From: Hyphomicrobiales bacterium
GTDB taxonomy: Bacteria > Pseudomonadota > Alphaproteobacteria > Rhizobiales > Rhizobiaceae
Length of the DNA: 64,000 nucleotides
Assembly (NCBI GenBank): GCA_900472625.1
Contig: UCIT01000026.1
Coordinates: forward strand, 186,001 to 250,000
Direction of reading: 5' to 3'
Below the pieces are notes generated by a model. It was not told the DNA's origin. It did not search any database and saw only the letters and a list, made by a program, of their open reading frames with translations. The position numbers were made by a program, and so were the translations under genes. Positions within the stretch are counted from its first letter, which is position 1; each line of letters opens with the position of its first letter. Below are positions 8,970 through 18,242 of the stretch, piece by piece.

Positions 8970-9122
8970 AAAAAGCCTGCCGCGGGAGGAGGTGCGGCAG
9001 GCTTTCGAAAAGAACCGAATAGCAGCTGGGAGGAGGAGTGCTGCCATTCCTTCGGGCGCTTCTGGGAGGAGGAGTGAAGCGCCTGAAACACGAAGCTCTG
9101 CGGGAGGAGGTGCATCGCTTCG
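8970..9122 (-). ncRNA. Cuckoo-type RNA: four tandem anti-Shine-Dalgarno hairpins
   Basis: Read on the minus strand, four stem-loops follow one another, each exposing CCUCCUCCC. H1 9122-9091 has a CGAAGC..GCUUCG stem with a UGC/GCA inner stem. H2 9083-9055 has GGCGCUUC/GAAGCGCC. H3 9044-9022 has GCAGC/GCUGC. H4 9002-8975 has GCCUGCCGC/GCGGCAGGC and is followed by five U (8974-8970), a Rho-independent terminator. The stems differ in sequence while the loops are constant, which indicates selection on loop and structure. This matches the alphaproteobacterial cuckoo/CcsR sRNA family, typically downstream of DUF1127 genes as here. The loops are complementary to Shine-Dalgarno sites. Apparent ORFs over this stretch come from the repeated GGGAGGAGG. 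Confidence 0.85.
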
Positions 9123-9245
9123 TTGAAAACAACATACCCGATAATTGGTCAAATTCTAGGCATCATTGCGCAGTGCAGATATGCGTTTCTTGCATGACTG
9201 AGAGTCGGAGCGGAATATGACGGTATTTTTCATGGTTTTAAACGC

Positions 9246-9270
9246 AAAAACGCCCGCGGTGCAGCGGGCG
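9246..9270 (-). terminator. Rho-independent terminator of the DUF1127 gene
   Basis: On the minus strand CGCCCGC pairs with GCGGGCG around a short loop (stem arms 9264-9270 and 9251-9257) and is followed by five U (9250-9246). It lies 31 bp after the DUF1127 stop, so the downstream hairpin array is reached only by read-through or from its own promoter. Confidence 0.8.
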
Positions 9271-9300
9271 TTTAAACTGTCAGAATTCATGGCTAGGCGA

Positions 9301-9447
9301 TCAGAGCGCGATCGATGCCCGAGCGACAGTGCGGATATCACTGCGGCCGATACCGAGATCGCTCAATTCGCGGTTGCTCATCCGGCCGAGTTCGGCGACG
9401 GTCTGACGGTACTTGCGCCAGTTGTTCAGGGTACGTGCTACGTTCAT
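9301..9447 (-). CDS. DUF1127 (YjiS-like) small protein
   Basis: 48 residues encoded from ATG 9447 (MNVARTLNNWRKYRQTVAEL...), with AGGAAAGGGG upstream. It shows the DUF1127 pattern: an N-terminal basic helix NNWRKYRQTVAELGRMSNREL followed by the near-invariant SDLGIGRSDIR. In alphaproteobacteria these arginine-rich proteins are stress-related, have been linked to RNA binding or kinase interaction, and are commonly linked to cuckoo sRNAs. The same order is seen here: gene, terminator, hairpin array. Residue and codon use fit a real gene. Confidence 0.9.
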   Translation of the reverse strand: MNVARTLNNWRKYRQTVAELGRMSNRELSDLGIGRSDIRTVARASIAL

Positions 9448-9614
9448 AATGATCCCCTTTCCTGAGGTTCGGTGACGTCAGCAGCCCTGATTGGCTCCGG
9501 CGTCGTTTGATGTCGCTAATATAAGCGGACCTATCTGCCTATAACAGAGACAATGCCTCACGCCACCCATGCGCGAAATGCAGAGGTCAATGCGCTGGAT
9601 GGGAATTGGCTGGG

Positions 9615-10628
9615 TCAGGCCCGGAACCGGTCGAATGCGGTCAACCGCCTCACCGGCGGATCCGCGTCGGGCCAGCGATAGATTTCTGCGCGGAGATAAC
9701 CGAGTTCGTCGTCCAACGCCTCTTCCGGCACTTCGACCCACCAGGATTTCGGTCGCCCGTCACTGCCATCGGACCAGCGGTAGCCGCGGGATTTGAGATG
9801 ATCCTTCATGTCGAAGGGGCTGTTCTCCGCATAGACGCGGACGCGTGCAAGCTGGCTTCTCGCATAAAGCTCAGCGAAAGCCGTCGTGGAACCAGCGGCC
9901 GGCCGCCGCTCAAGCACTTCCAGCAACGCGAAACAGTCATCGACGGCGCGGTGGCCGTCGTGAAAATATCCCGCCTGCCCCACGAGGTAGCCAAGCTTGG
10001 TCCCCTCGAAGCCGCGCGCCGACCAGTCGACTTCGGCGTTCGAGCAGGCCCATGCCTTGCCAGCGAAAATCGGAGAGAATGCCTCGCAGAAAGGTCGATC
10101 GAAACCTGCATTGTGGGCGATGATTAGATCGGCCGGTTCGATCAGCGCGGCCAACGCCGACCTGTCGATCGACTGCCCCGCGACCATCGCATCGGTAATG
10201 CCCGTGAGTTTGGTAATGTCTTGCGGGATCGCCACCGCCGGCTGTTGCAAGCCGCTGTAGACGGCCGTCACATCGCCGATGTTACCGTCGGCATCGAAGG
10301 TAAAGGCAATCGCGCCGACCTCGATGATTTCATCCTTGCGGTGGCTGAGACCTGTCGTCTCTGTATCGAGGACCACGCCGCGCAACGGAAAGCCCGGACG
10401 GATCGTCGTGGCGACAGAACGGGCCTCAAGCTTCTTGAGGATGCGGTAGCGACCCGTTTCGAGCAAGCTGTCGACCATGCCCTGTTCGGTGATCTCGCGA
10501 GGCGCTTGCCGTCTCGCCAATGTCCCGCGGCTGGAAGGGACCACGGCATGGGCGACCCCACTGGAAAACATGTCGAACTGCTCTGCCATTTCCGCTTTTC
10601 TCTGCGCTGCATCTGGCAGACGTTTCAA
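9615..10628 (-). CDS. DnaQ-like 3'-5' exonuclease (DEDDh)
   Basis: 337 residues. The RNase T/DnaQ fold starts near residue 83 and has all three exonuclease motifs: Exo I VLDTETTGL (Asp88, Glu90), Exo II HNAGFDRPF, and Exo III GHRAVDDC with the DEDDh His. A C-terminal extension after about residue 255 (MKDHLKSRGYRWSDGSDG...WWVEVPEE) resembles the short module attached to many proteobacterial exonucleases of this type. Probable role is trimming of single-stranded DNA or RNA ends in repair; it is not the main DnaQ proofreading subunit by context. An alternative start is MAEQFDMF. It stands alone between DUF1127 and an iron transporter. Confidence 0.88.
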   Translation of the reverse strand: MKRLPDAAQRKAEMAEQFDMFSSGVAHAVVPSSRGTLARRQAPREITEQGMVDSLLETGRYRILKKLEARSVATTIRPGFPLRGVVLDTETTGLSHRKDEIIEVGAIAFTFDADGNIGDVTAVYSGLQQPAVAIPQDITKLTGITDAMVAGQSIDRSALAALIEPADLIIAHNAGFDRPFCEAFSPIFAGKAWACSNAEVDWSARGFEGTKLGYLVGQAGYFHDGHRAVDDCFALLEVLERRPAAGSTTAFAELYARSQLARVRVYAENSPFDMKDHLKSRGYRWSDGSDGRPKSWWVEVPEEALDDELGYLRAEIYRWPDADPPVRRLTAFDRFRA

Positions 10629-10832
10629 CGATCCACCAAAACCGTCCGGTACAAATTTCGCGCGTCATCCCGCGAATCGTCCGACCAGACCACTCAAAAA
10701 CAATGGGAGAATTGCGGCTTTCGGCAAGCGCGATAGCGTGTGGCAGTTGTTTCAACGCCGCAGGACGTGTTTCAGCTGTGGAAAAGCACCTGCTCTGTTC
10801 CACCACAATCGGAGAACCTGCAGGTGAGTTCG

Positions 10833-12512
10833 TTATTCAGCGACGAGACCGCTCCGCCGGAGGAGCATCAGCAACACAAGCGGAATAAGCGTCGTCAGCA
10901 CGACCGTGACGAACGCCATGGCCATCCCGAGGCCGACCGACCCCTGTTCGAACTGCCGCCAGATGAACACGGAAATGGTCTGCATGCCAACGGGAGCGAC
11001 AAGAATCGACGCCACCAGCTCGCGGGTCGCAACGGCGAAGACCAGTAGCATTGCCGTAATCAGACTCGGCGCGATCAGCGGCAACAGGATGCGCCTGAAG
11101 GCCGTGAAAGCGCTTGCACCGCAAACGCGCGCGGCGGCCTCCAGATTGTCACCGATCTGATGGAGTGCTGCGGTCGTGTAGCGCATCGGCTGGGGCAGTA
11201 GGATGCAGCAATAAGCGAGCAGAAGAATAAGCGGCGTATTGTAAGGCGTAACCGGCAGCACCGGCTGGTTCCACGCGAGAATGAGACCCACCGCCACGAC
11301 GACGCCCGGCAATGCATTCGGCAAAGCAGTGAGCACGTCCAGTAACAGGCGGCCGCGGAAGCGGGTCTTGGCCACGGCATAAGCGGAAACGGCACCGAGA
11401 ATGCCGGTGAGCAGCGCGGTGGAAATGCCCAGCGCGACGCTGTTAAACAACGCCCGCATCGCGCCCGCACTGTTTTCGGCGATCTCGCCAAAGTTGGCGA
11501 AGCTGAGATTGCTGATCGCGAGACCGCCGGAGATGGTGTCTGAAAGGGCCGTCGCCAGGATGGCCAGAAGCGGCACGACCGTTGCAAGCGTCGTGACGAG
11601 GGCAAACAGGAGAAGCACGGGCACGGTCATCACGCCGAGCGATCGCTTGTCCTTCGCCTGCGGCTTGCCGGCGGTGGTGACATAGGAGCGTCGCGCCAGA
11701 ATCCAGCGCTGCGTCATGAAGGCGGCCAGCGACAGGATGACCAGCACCAGCGAGAACACCGCAGCGCCGGCGAGATCAATGGGCCAGTCGGAAATGCGCA
11801 GATCGATCTCGGTCACGAGAACGTCGAAATCGGAGCGTCGTCCCAGTGCGGCCGGCGTGCCGTATTCCTCGATCGATGCAGCGAAGACAAGCAGAAGGCT
11901 TGCCGCGAGGCCGGGCGTCGATAGGGGAAAGGTAATTCGCCAGAAGGCCCGCCAGGACGATGCGCCAAATACCCGCCCGACATCCGCATAGCGCGCACCG
12001 ACGGCTTCGATCGTTCGCGACACGGCGAAATAGACCAGTGGGAACACGTTGAGCGCCATCACCGTGGTCATGCCCGCCAGCGAGAACAGGAAGGGCGCCA
12101 TATGCAGCCCGGTCAGCTGCTGAAGATAGCCGCGCGGCTGAAGCGTCATGATCCATCCGAGCGTGGCGATGTAAGGCGGAATCATGAAGGGAACGAGCAG
12201 CGCAACGTCCCAAAAGACAGCAAAGGGAACCTTGAACAGCGCCCGACAGACAGCAAGCGGTACAGCCAACAACGCCGACATCGCCATGACGCAGATGCCG
12301 AGGATGACCGAATTGCCGCCCATCAGCAGAAGCTTGGGATCGGAGAGCATTTGCGGCAGGTGGAGAAAAGGGGCGGCGAACGAACTCCGCCCCAGATCAG
12401 GGAAAATCGCCTGCAGGATGATGAAGACGAACGGCACGGCGACGACGACGATCAGTCCAGATGCCGCCACCCATGCTATCGGCCCGGTGCCGCTTGCGCC
12501 GCTCGTTTTCAT
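10833..12512 (-). CDS. Fused ABC transporter permease (FbpB/CysTW type)
   Basis: 559 residues containing two tandem MetI-like permease halves. The first has a cytoplasmic loop with ADVGRVFGASSWRAFWRITFPL, and the second has AARVCGASAFTAFRRILLPL; both are EAA-like motifs that dock on the ATPase. About 12 membrane segments are visible. A fused permease with a single ATPase and a thiamine/ferric-type binding protein is typical of FbpABC/AfuABC importers. It is the last gene of a three-gene operon, 11 bp after the binding protein gene. Confidence 0.9.
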   Translation of the reverse strand: MKTSGASGTGPIAWVAASGLIVVVAVPFVFIILQAIFPDLGRSSFAAPFLHLPQMLSDPKLLLMGGNSVILGICVMAMSALLAVPLAVCRALFKVPFAVFWDVALLVPFMIPPYIATLGWIMTLQPRGYLQQLTGLHMAPFLFSLAGMTTVMALNVFPLVYFAVSRTIEAVGARYADVGRVFGASSWRAFWRITFPLSTPGLAASLLLVFAASIEEYGTPAALGRRSDFDVLVTEIDLRISDWPIDLAGAAVFSLVLVILSLAAFMTQRWILARRSYVTTAGKPQAKDKRSLGVMTVPVLLLFALVTTLATVVPLLAILATALSDTISGGLAISNLSFANFGEIAENSAGAMRALFNSVALGISTALLTGILGAVSAYAVAKTRFRGRLLLDVLTALPNALPGVVVAVGLILAWNQPVLPVTPYNTPLILLLAYCCILLPQPMRYTTAALHQIGDNLEAAARVCGASAFTAFRRILLPLIAPSLITAMLLVFAVATRELVASILVAPVGMQTISVFIWRQFEQGSVGLGMAMAFVTVVLTTLIPLVLLMLLRRSGLVAE

Positions 12513-12523
12513 GCCTGTCAGTC

Positions 12524-13486
12524 TCAGTTGCCGGCCGCGAAGATCTTGCCGAATTCGCCCAGGGTTTCCTTGCGCTTGCCATAGACGGCAGGGGCATCGA
12601 TCGTCAGAACCTTGAGATCGGCAACCAGCGGCCGGTTGGCCGGAATGTCGCTACGTGCAGGCATCAGGTAGGTATCGGCAACCATCTTCTGGCCCTCGTC
12701 GGAGAGCATGTAGTCGATGAACTGCTTGGCTTCGTCCTGCTGCTCCGACCAGTTGAGGATCATTGCCGGACGCGGCGCAACGACGGTGCCCGAGGCCGGG
12801 AAGATGACGTCGATCGATTCACCCTTGGCCTTGCCGGCCAGCGAGATGTAATCGACGGCGCCGAACACGGCGGCCTTGGCACCCTGGAGAACCGGGTTCA
12901 ACGCCTCGGCATTGGCGCCGGCAACGACGGCACCGTTTGCATGCAGCTTGGAGAACAGATCCCAGCCTTCGCTGGCGCTGAGCGCGGCGACGAGTTCAAA
13001 GCTGGCGCCCGACTGTGCCGGATCCGGAAGGTTGACAAGATCCTTGTATTCGGGCTTTGCCAGATCGGCCCATTCCGTCGCCTTCGTCGTGCCGCTTGCC
13101 GGGTTCCAGGCGATGCCGAGCGCGGAGACGCCCTGCGCGACAGCCGTCTCGGACTTCAGGAAGTCGGGAACCTTGGCGGCATTCGGGCTGGTGTAGGAAA
13201 CAAGCCAACCGCGCTTGGTGAAATCGGTTGCCGTATCCCAGGATGCCGAAATGAGGACGTCAACCACCGGATTGGCGGCTTCGGCCTCGATGCGGGCCAT
13301 GATCTTGCCAGTGGTGGCCTGGAAGACCTCGACCTTATGGCCGGTCTGCTTCGTGAAGCCGGCTGCCAGCTTTTCAATCAGGCTGCCGGGACCGGCGGAA
13401 TAAACGGTGATGTCGGCATGTGCGACACCGGCTGCAAGTACGCCGGCGATGAGGGCCAGGCCCGCGCCGAAAAATGATCTGGACAT
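12524..13486 (-). CDS. ABC transporter periplasmic binding protein (ferric iron / FbpA-like)
   Basis: 320 residues from ATG 13486, which is preceded by GGAGG. A signal peptide (SRSFFGAGLALIAGVLAAGVAHA) is followed by mature protein starting ITVYSAGPGSLIEKLAAGFTKQTG, a cluster-D class binding fold of the FbpA/AfuA type. Likely ligand is ferric iron or a ferric chelate, though phosphonate or thiamine relatives share this fold. It lies between the ATPase and permease genes of the same operon. Confidence 0.85.
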   Translation of the reverse strand: MSRSFFGAGLALIAGVLAAGVAHADITVYSAGPGSLIEKLAAGFTKQTGHKVEVFQATTGKIMARIEAEAANPVVDVLISASWDTATDFTKRGWLVSYTSPNAAKVPDFLKSETAVAQGVSALGIAWNPASGTTKATEWADLAKPEYKDLVNLPDPAQSGASFELVAALSASEGWDLFSKLHANGAVVAGANAEALNPVLQGAKAAVFGAVDYISLAGKAKGESIDVIFPASGTVVAPRPAMILNWSEQQDEAKQFIDYMLSDEGQKMVADTYLMPARSDIPANRPLVADLKVLTIDAPAVYGKRKETLGEFGKIFAAGN

Positions 13487-13514
13487 TATTGCCTCCGTAA
13501 CTGGTTGATATGCT

Positions 13515-14594
<1,080 letters not shown>

Positions 14595-14650
14595 GGACAA
14601 TCAACGGAGAGAATTTAGCCGCTTATAGCCATCCGGAATGACACTTTCGT

Positions 14651-14675
14651 GACACAATTGCTAAACGGTTGTGTC
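14651..14675. promoter_or_regulatory. Inverted repeat upstream of the iron-type ABC operon
   Basis: GACACAA (14651-14657) and TTGTGTC (14669-14675) form a perfect 7-bp inverted repeat with an 11-bp spacer. It lies between the pqqE stop and the ATPase start, both on the minus strand. No U-run follows, so an operator is more likely than a terminator. The cognate regulator is unknown; it does not look like a typical Fur or Irr box. Confidence 0.45.
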
Positions 14676-14779
14676 GCCTGTCGTTGGGTTGTACGCAGGT
14701 TACAATCGGCCGCATATGGTGATGCAGCCGATGGTGATCCAGGGCGTCAGGGGTGTAGGCCCGCGTTCGCGTTGAATGC

Positions 14780-15910
14780 TTACCGCCCGCGGTAGACGAA
14801 CTCACCTGGAATGGCCGCCCCATCCCTGTCTGCCTGCTTTGTCAGCGTATCGCGCAACGGCGAGCGGATGCAGACGGGATCGGTGGCGTTGGCATCGCCT
14901 GCCAGTGCCATGGCCTGACAGCGGCAACCGCCGAAGTCGATCGCCTTGCGATCACAGCTGCGGCAGAGCTCGGGCATCCAGTCGTCGCCGCGATAGGCGT
15001 TGAAGGCCGAGCCGTTGTACCATATATCGGAAAGCGATTTTTCGCGAATGTTGTCGAAGACGAGCGATGGAATGGTCTCGGCCGCATGGCACGGCAGGAC
15101 CTTTCCGGATGGCGTTACGTTGAGACCGATCCGGCCCCATCCGCCCATGCAGGCCTTTGGATAGGACGAGTGATGATCGGCGGGAACGTAGTCGATGACC
15201 AGAATGCCCTCCAGCCGTTTGCGTGCCGCAAGCACCGTGTCGTTGGCCTTCAGCACCTGCTCGCGCGTCGGCATTAACGCGCCGCGGTTCTTCTCGGCCC
15301 AGCCGTGGAACTGAACCGTGGCGATTTCGATGCGTCGGGCTCCGAGCTTGACAGCCAAGTCGAGCATGTCGTCAAGCTGGTCCATGTTCTGCTTGTGGCA
15401 GACGGCGTTGACTGTCAGCGGTACGCCACTCGCCTTGACCCAGGCGGTGACGGCCATCTTGCGATCATACCCGCCCTTGTATCCGCCGACGCGATCGGCG
15501 CTGGCCGGGTTGGTGCCCTGAAGCGACAGCTGAACGTGATCGAGCCCAGCATCGGCCAGATCCATCAGCCGCTTTTCCGTGAGACCAACGCCTGACGTGA
15601 TCAGGTTTGTGTAGAGGCCTGCAGCACTGCCGGCCGCGGTCAATTCCAGGAGATCGCGCCGCGACGCAGGCTCTCCGCCCGAGAGATGCAGGTGGAGCAC
15701 GCCCATCGCGGCCGCTTCCTGAAAGACGCGGATCCACTCTTCGGTCGACAGTTCCTCCTTGATACCCGTCAGCTCAAGCGGGTTGGAGCAATAGGGGCAG
15801 GCAAGCGGACAGCGATGCGTCAGTTCGGCGAGCAGCGCCATCGGCGGCGGCGCCACAGACGAGAGCTTGGCGATCGATTGCTTGACTGCGCTTCCCTCGA
15901 TCCCCATCAC
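14780..15910 (-). CDS. pqqE: PQQ synthesis radical SAM enzyme PqqE
   Basis: Radical SAM protein that forms the Glu-Tyr carbon-carbon crosslink in PqqA. The radical SAM cluster motif is CPLACPYC (Cys34, Cys38, Cys41), followed by HLSGGEP, and the C-terminal SPASM-type auxiliary cluster cysteines occur in CMGGWGR, VLPCHAAE, ELCRSCDRK and GGCRCQA. At 376 residues it is of normal length. The start (GTG 15910 or ATG 15907) overlaps pqqD. Last gene of pqqABCDE. Confidence 0.97.
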   Translation of the reverse strand: MMGIEGSAVKQSIAKLSSVAPPPMALLAELTHRCPLACPYCSNPLELTGIKEELSTEEWIRVFQEAAAMGVLHLHLSGGEPASRRDLLELTAAGSAAGLYTNLITSGVGLTEKRLMDLADAGLDHVQLSLQGTNPASADRVGGYKGGYDRKMAVTAWVKASGVPLTVNAVCHKQNMDQLDDMLDLAVKLGARRIEIATVQFHGWAEKNRGALMPTREQVLKANDTVLAARKRLEGILVIDYVPADHHSSYPKACMGGWGRIGLNVTPSGKVLPCHAAETIPSLVFDNIREKSLSDIWYNGSAFNAYRGDDWMPELCRSCDRKAIDFGGCRCQAMALAGDANATDPVCIRSPLRDTLTKQADRDGAAIPGEFVYRGR

Positions 15911-16200
15911 AACACCTGCAGCAGGCGTCGGTTGGCCAGCTCACGGATGAACGCCAGCACGTCTGTTGCGATCTGCTCGCGCGGCGCGCCAAATTCGGTC
16001 GCGAAATCGTGGATGATGGTGTCGAGATCCCGCTTACCATCGAGCGCTTCGACGATCTTGATGGCGATGTCATCGAGTGCCATCGCCAGTTCGGGAGCGA
16101 GCAGGACAGTCTGCCCACGGATGTCATCGCGGCGCAACCGGACGCCCCGCGCCAGCTTGACAGTCATTGCGCCTGAAATGGCGACGGTTTCCTCGGTCAT
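15907..16200 (-). CDS. pqqD: PQQ synthesis peptide chaperone PqqD
   Basis: 97 residues from ATG 16200. Small RRE-fold protein that binds PqqA and presents it to PqqE. The family pattern LARGVRLRRDDIRGQTVLLAPE and the helical tail (ATDVLAFIRELANRRLL) are present. The start overlaps the pqqC stop by 4 bp, and its end overlaps pqqE, so C-D-E are translationally coupled. Confidence 0.95.
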   Translation of the reverse strand: MTEETVAISGAMTVKLARGVRLRRDDIRGQTVLLAPELAMALDDIAIKIVEALDGKRDLDTIIHDFATEFGAPREQIATDVLAFIRELANRRLLQVL

Positions 16201-16961
16201 TGCGCCGCCTCTTCGAGATCGCCGATAACGCCCTCGCGCCCATCCCAGCCGCCCGGCGGCACGAGGCCCGGAGTGACATAGGCGAAGTGCAGCGCGTCGA
16301 GCTGTGCCCACAGGACTTCTGTCTTGAAGGTCAGCGCCGCAGCGGCCGCATCCTGCTTTTCCAGCGTATTGGCGTGGTCGAGCACGTAGGCAAGGCCAAA
16401 GGCGACATCGACGGGCGCCTCGTTGAGACGCTGGCGGAAATAGGAGAGAGCCTGATCGTCGGCGAAGGCGTAGTGCTCCAAAAGTCCGGCAATGCGATCA
16501 GCATGGATCTTCGGTGCAAAAAGCTCGGTCAACGAAGACGCGACAGCTTCGAGCAACGGCTTTTCGCGCACGAAGTGCACGTAGGCTTCGACGGCAAAAC
16601 GCGTGGCCGGCAGGATGCCACGACCGGAGGCGACGTAGTCGGGGTCGAGACCAACAGCTTCGGCAAGCTTCAGCCAGCGGCGGATGCCGCCGCCCTCGGT
16701 GAGGCCGCCGTCGTGATCCTCGATGCGCGAGCGCCAGGCACGGCGCATGTCGGCATCTTGAAGCCGCGACATGAAGGCGGCGTCTTTCATCGGGATGTGG
16801 CTCTGATAGCAGTAGCGGTTGATCACCCAGGCGCGCACCTGCGTCATGCTACACTGTCCGCCATGCAGCATTTTGTGGAACGGATGCTTGTCGTGATAGC
16901 GGTCGGCACCGATTGCCATCAGGCGCGCTTCGAAGGCTTGCCGGTCAGGTGTTTGTGTCAA
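16197..16961 (-). CDS. pqqC: PQQ synthase PqqC
   Basis: Cofactor-less oxidase that performs the final ring closure and eight-electron oxidation to PQQ. 254 residues from a TTG at 16961, with GGAG seven bases upstream; the start overlaps the end of pqqB. Heme-oxygenase-like all-helical fold. Family blocks include YHDKHPFHKMLHGG, NRYCYQSHIPMKDAA, RSRIEDHDG and THE-family LYVLDHAN-like AYVLDHANT. The choice of TTG is based on spacing and length. Confidence 0.95.
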   Translation of the reverse strand: MTQTPDRQAFEARLMAIGADRYHDKHPFHKMLHGGQCSMTQVRAWVINRYCYQSHIPMKDAAFMSRLQDADMRRAWRSRIEDHDGGLTEGGGIRRWLKLAEAVGLDPDYVASGRGILPATRFAVEAYVHFVREKPLLEAVASSLTELFAPKIHADRIAGLLEHYAFADDQALSYFRQRLNEAPVDVAFGLAYVLDHANTLEKQDAAAAALTFKTEVLWAQLDALHFAYVTPGLVPPGGWDGREGVIGDLEEAAQ

Positions 16962-17883
16962 AGTCGATCTCCATGCCGTCATAGCCGATGCGGAAGCCGT
17001 TTCCCTCAAGCGCGTCGCGCTCGGGTCCGGCGCGCCAGATCGGATTGGTATTGTTGATGTGGACGTAAATCTTTTTGGCGATATCGAGCTCGGCGAGCGC
17101 CGCAAGGCTGCCGTCAGGGCCACTGATCGCCATGTGGCCCATCCGCTGCCCGGTCTTCTGCCCGACGCCTGTCGTGATCATCTCGTCGTCGGTGAAAACA
17201 GTACCATCGAAAAACAGCGCGTCAGCACCATCAATGCGCGCTTTAAGAGCATCGCTGACATAGGCGCATCCGGGGATGTAATAGACCCGCTTACTCCCAG
17301 CCGTCAGTTCGACGCCGACGGTCTGCTCGCCTTCCAGCTGCAGCTCGGGTTCGCCGTCCTCCATGAACAGCGGGACTTTTCCGGGCACGGCGAACAGTCG
17401 CGCCTCAAATCCTGGCAACAATGCGAACGGCTGTTCGAGCGCGATTGTTTGCCTGCGGACAAACGCTGGATCGAGCGCACGAAAGACCGGATTATCGTCG
17501 ATTATCTCGCCGATCGCAGCGGTGACGAAGACATCGAGCGGCTGCTTTTCGCGCAGGATCAGCAAACCGGCGAGATGATCGATATCGCCATTGGTGATCA
17601 GCACGCTTCTCACTGGGCTGTCACGCAGCGTCCTTGGGTGCAGGACGCTGTTGTCGATCATCTGCTGGCGAATATCGGGGGATGCATTCAAAATCGCCCA
17701 GTTGTCACCGTCGATGCTGACGGCGAGCGATGATTGCGATTGTGGCCTGACACCGGATGCCGGATCGCGCGCAAGGCGGCAATTCTGGCAACCGCAATTC
17801 CATTGCGGAAGGCCGCCGCCCGCGGCGGCCCCTAGAACCAGACCGCGAAAGCCAGATGAATCTGTCACGCGGACCTCAAACAT
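16945..17883 (-). CDS. pqqB: PQQ biosynthesis protein PqqB
   Basis: Metallo-beta-lactamase-fold protein, proposed to hydroxylate the crosslinked Glu-Tyr intermediate. It begins with the family signature LVLGAAAGGGLPQWNCGCQ, including the Zn-binding Cys pattern CxCxxC, and has the metal-site segment TNGDIDHLAGLL. 312 residues from ATG 17883; a GTG at 17868 has the better ribosome site (GAGG five bases upstream). It starts 30 bp after pqqA. Confidence 0.96.
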   Translation of the reverse strand: MFEVRVTDSSGFRGLVLGAAAGGGLPQWNCGCQNCRLARDPASGVRPQSQSSLAVSIDGDNWAILNASPDIRQQMIDNSVLHPRTLRDSPVRSVLITNGDIDHLAGLLILREKQPLDVFVTAAIGEIIDDNPVFRALDPAFVRRQTIALEQPFALLPGFEARLFAVPGKVPLFMEDGEPELQLEGEQTVGVELTAGSKRVYYIPGCAYVSDALKARIDGADALFFDGTVFTDDEMITTGVGQKTGQRMGHMAISGPDGSLAALAELDIAKKIYVHINNTNPIWRAGPERDALEGNGFRIGYDGMEIDFDTNT

Positions 17884-17913
17884 TTCAACTCAGAGAATTA
17901 GACGAAAGCAGTC

Positions 17914-18009
17914 CTAGAAAAGGATTGGTTCGTTGCCATCGGCGGGTGCGTAACGGTTGATTTCCATACCGCAGCTGACTTCGATGAATTTAGGGGCGTG
18001 CCAAGACAT
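17914..18009 (-). CDS. pqqA: PQQ precursor peptide PqqA
   Basis: 31-residue peptide from ATG 18009 (MSWHAPKFIEVSCGMEINRY then APADGNEPILF). It holds the crosslinked Glu16 and Tyr20 in the invariant E-x3-Y spacing. GGAG six bases upstream. First gene of pqqABCDE; the promoter should lie in the 233 bp between 18010 and 18242, where I saw no clear operator. It is too short for ordinary ORF calling. Confidence 0.95.
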   Translation of the reverse strand: MSWHAPKFIEVSCGMEINRYAPADGNEPILF

Positions 18010-18242
18010 GTGTGTCTCCATTAATGCTGTTTCTTGCACGGCTGAGCTAGGTCGTCTCATGTTGCGGTGCAACAGCTTTCTCAGCATGGCTGCCCTCGCA
18101 ATATCGCAAGGAACATCACAATCGCGGCATCATTCCCCAATTTCCCCGCCGTCCGAGACGACGGCGAGGACTGCTTCATGGGGAACAGACACTCATGTCA
18201 AGCGGCGTTTCCCGCAGGTGACCCTATCGAGCATTTCGGAAA

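Noticed and set aside
8882..9152. Several overlapping reading frames on both strands with GGGAGGAGG repeats, superficially like a repeat protein or a short CRISPR-like array
   Set aside because: Repeats are only 9-12 bases inside hairpin loops, with palindromic but unrelated stems. The four units are 36-44 bp apart with no conserved full-length direct repeat and no cas genes. The structured RNA explanation fits all features.
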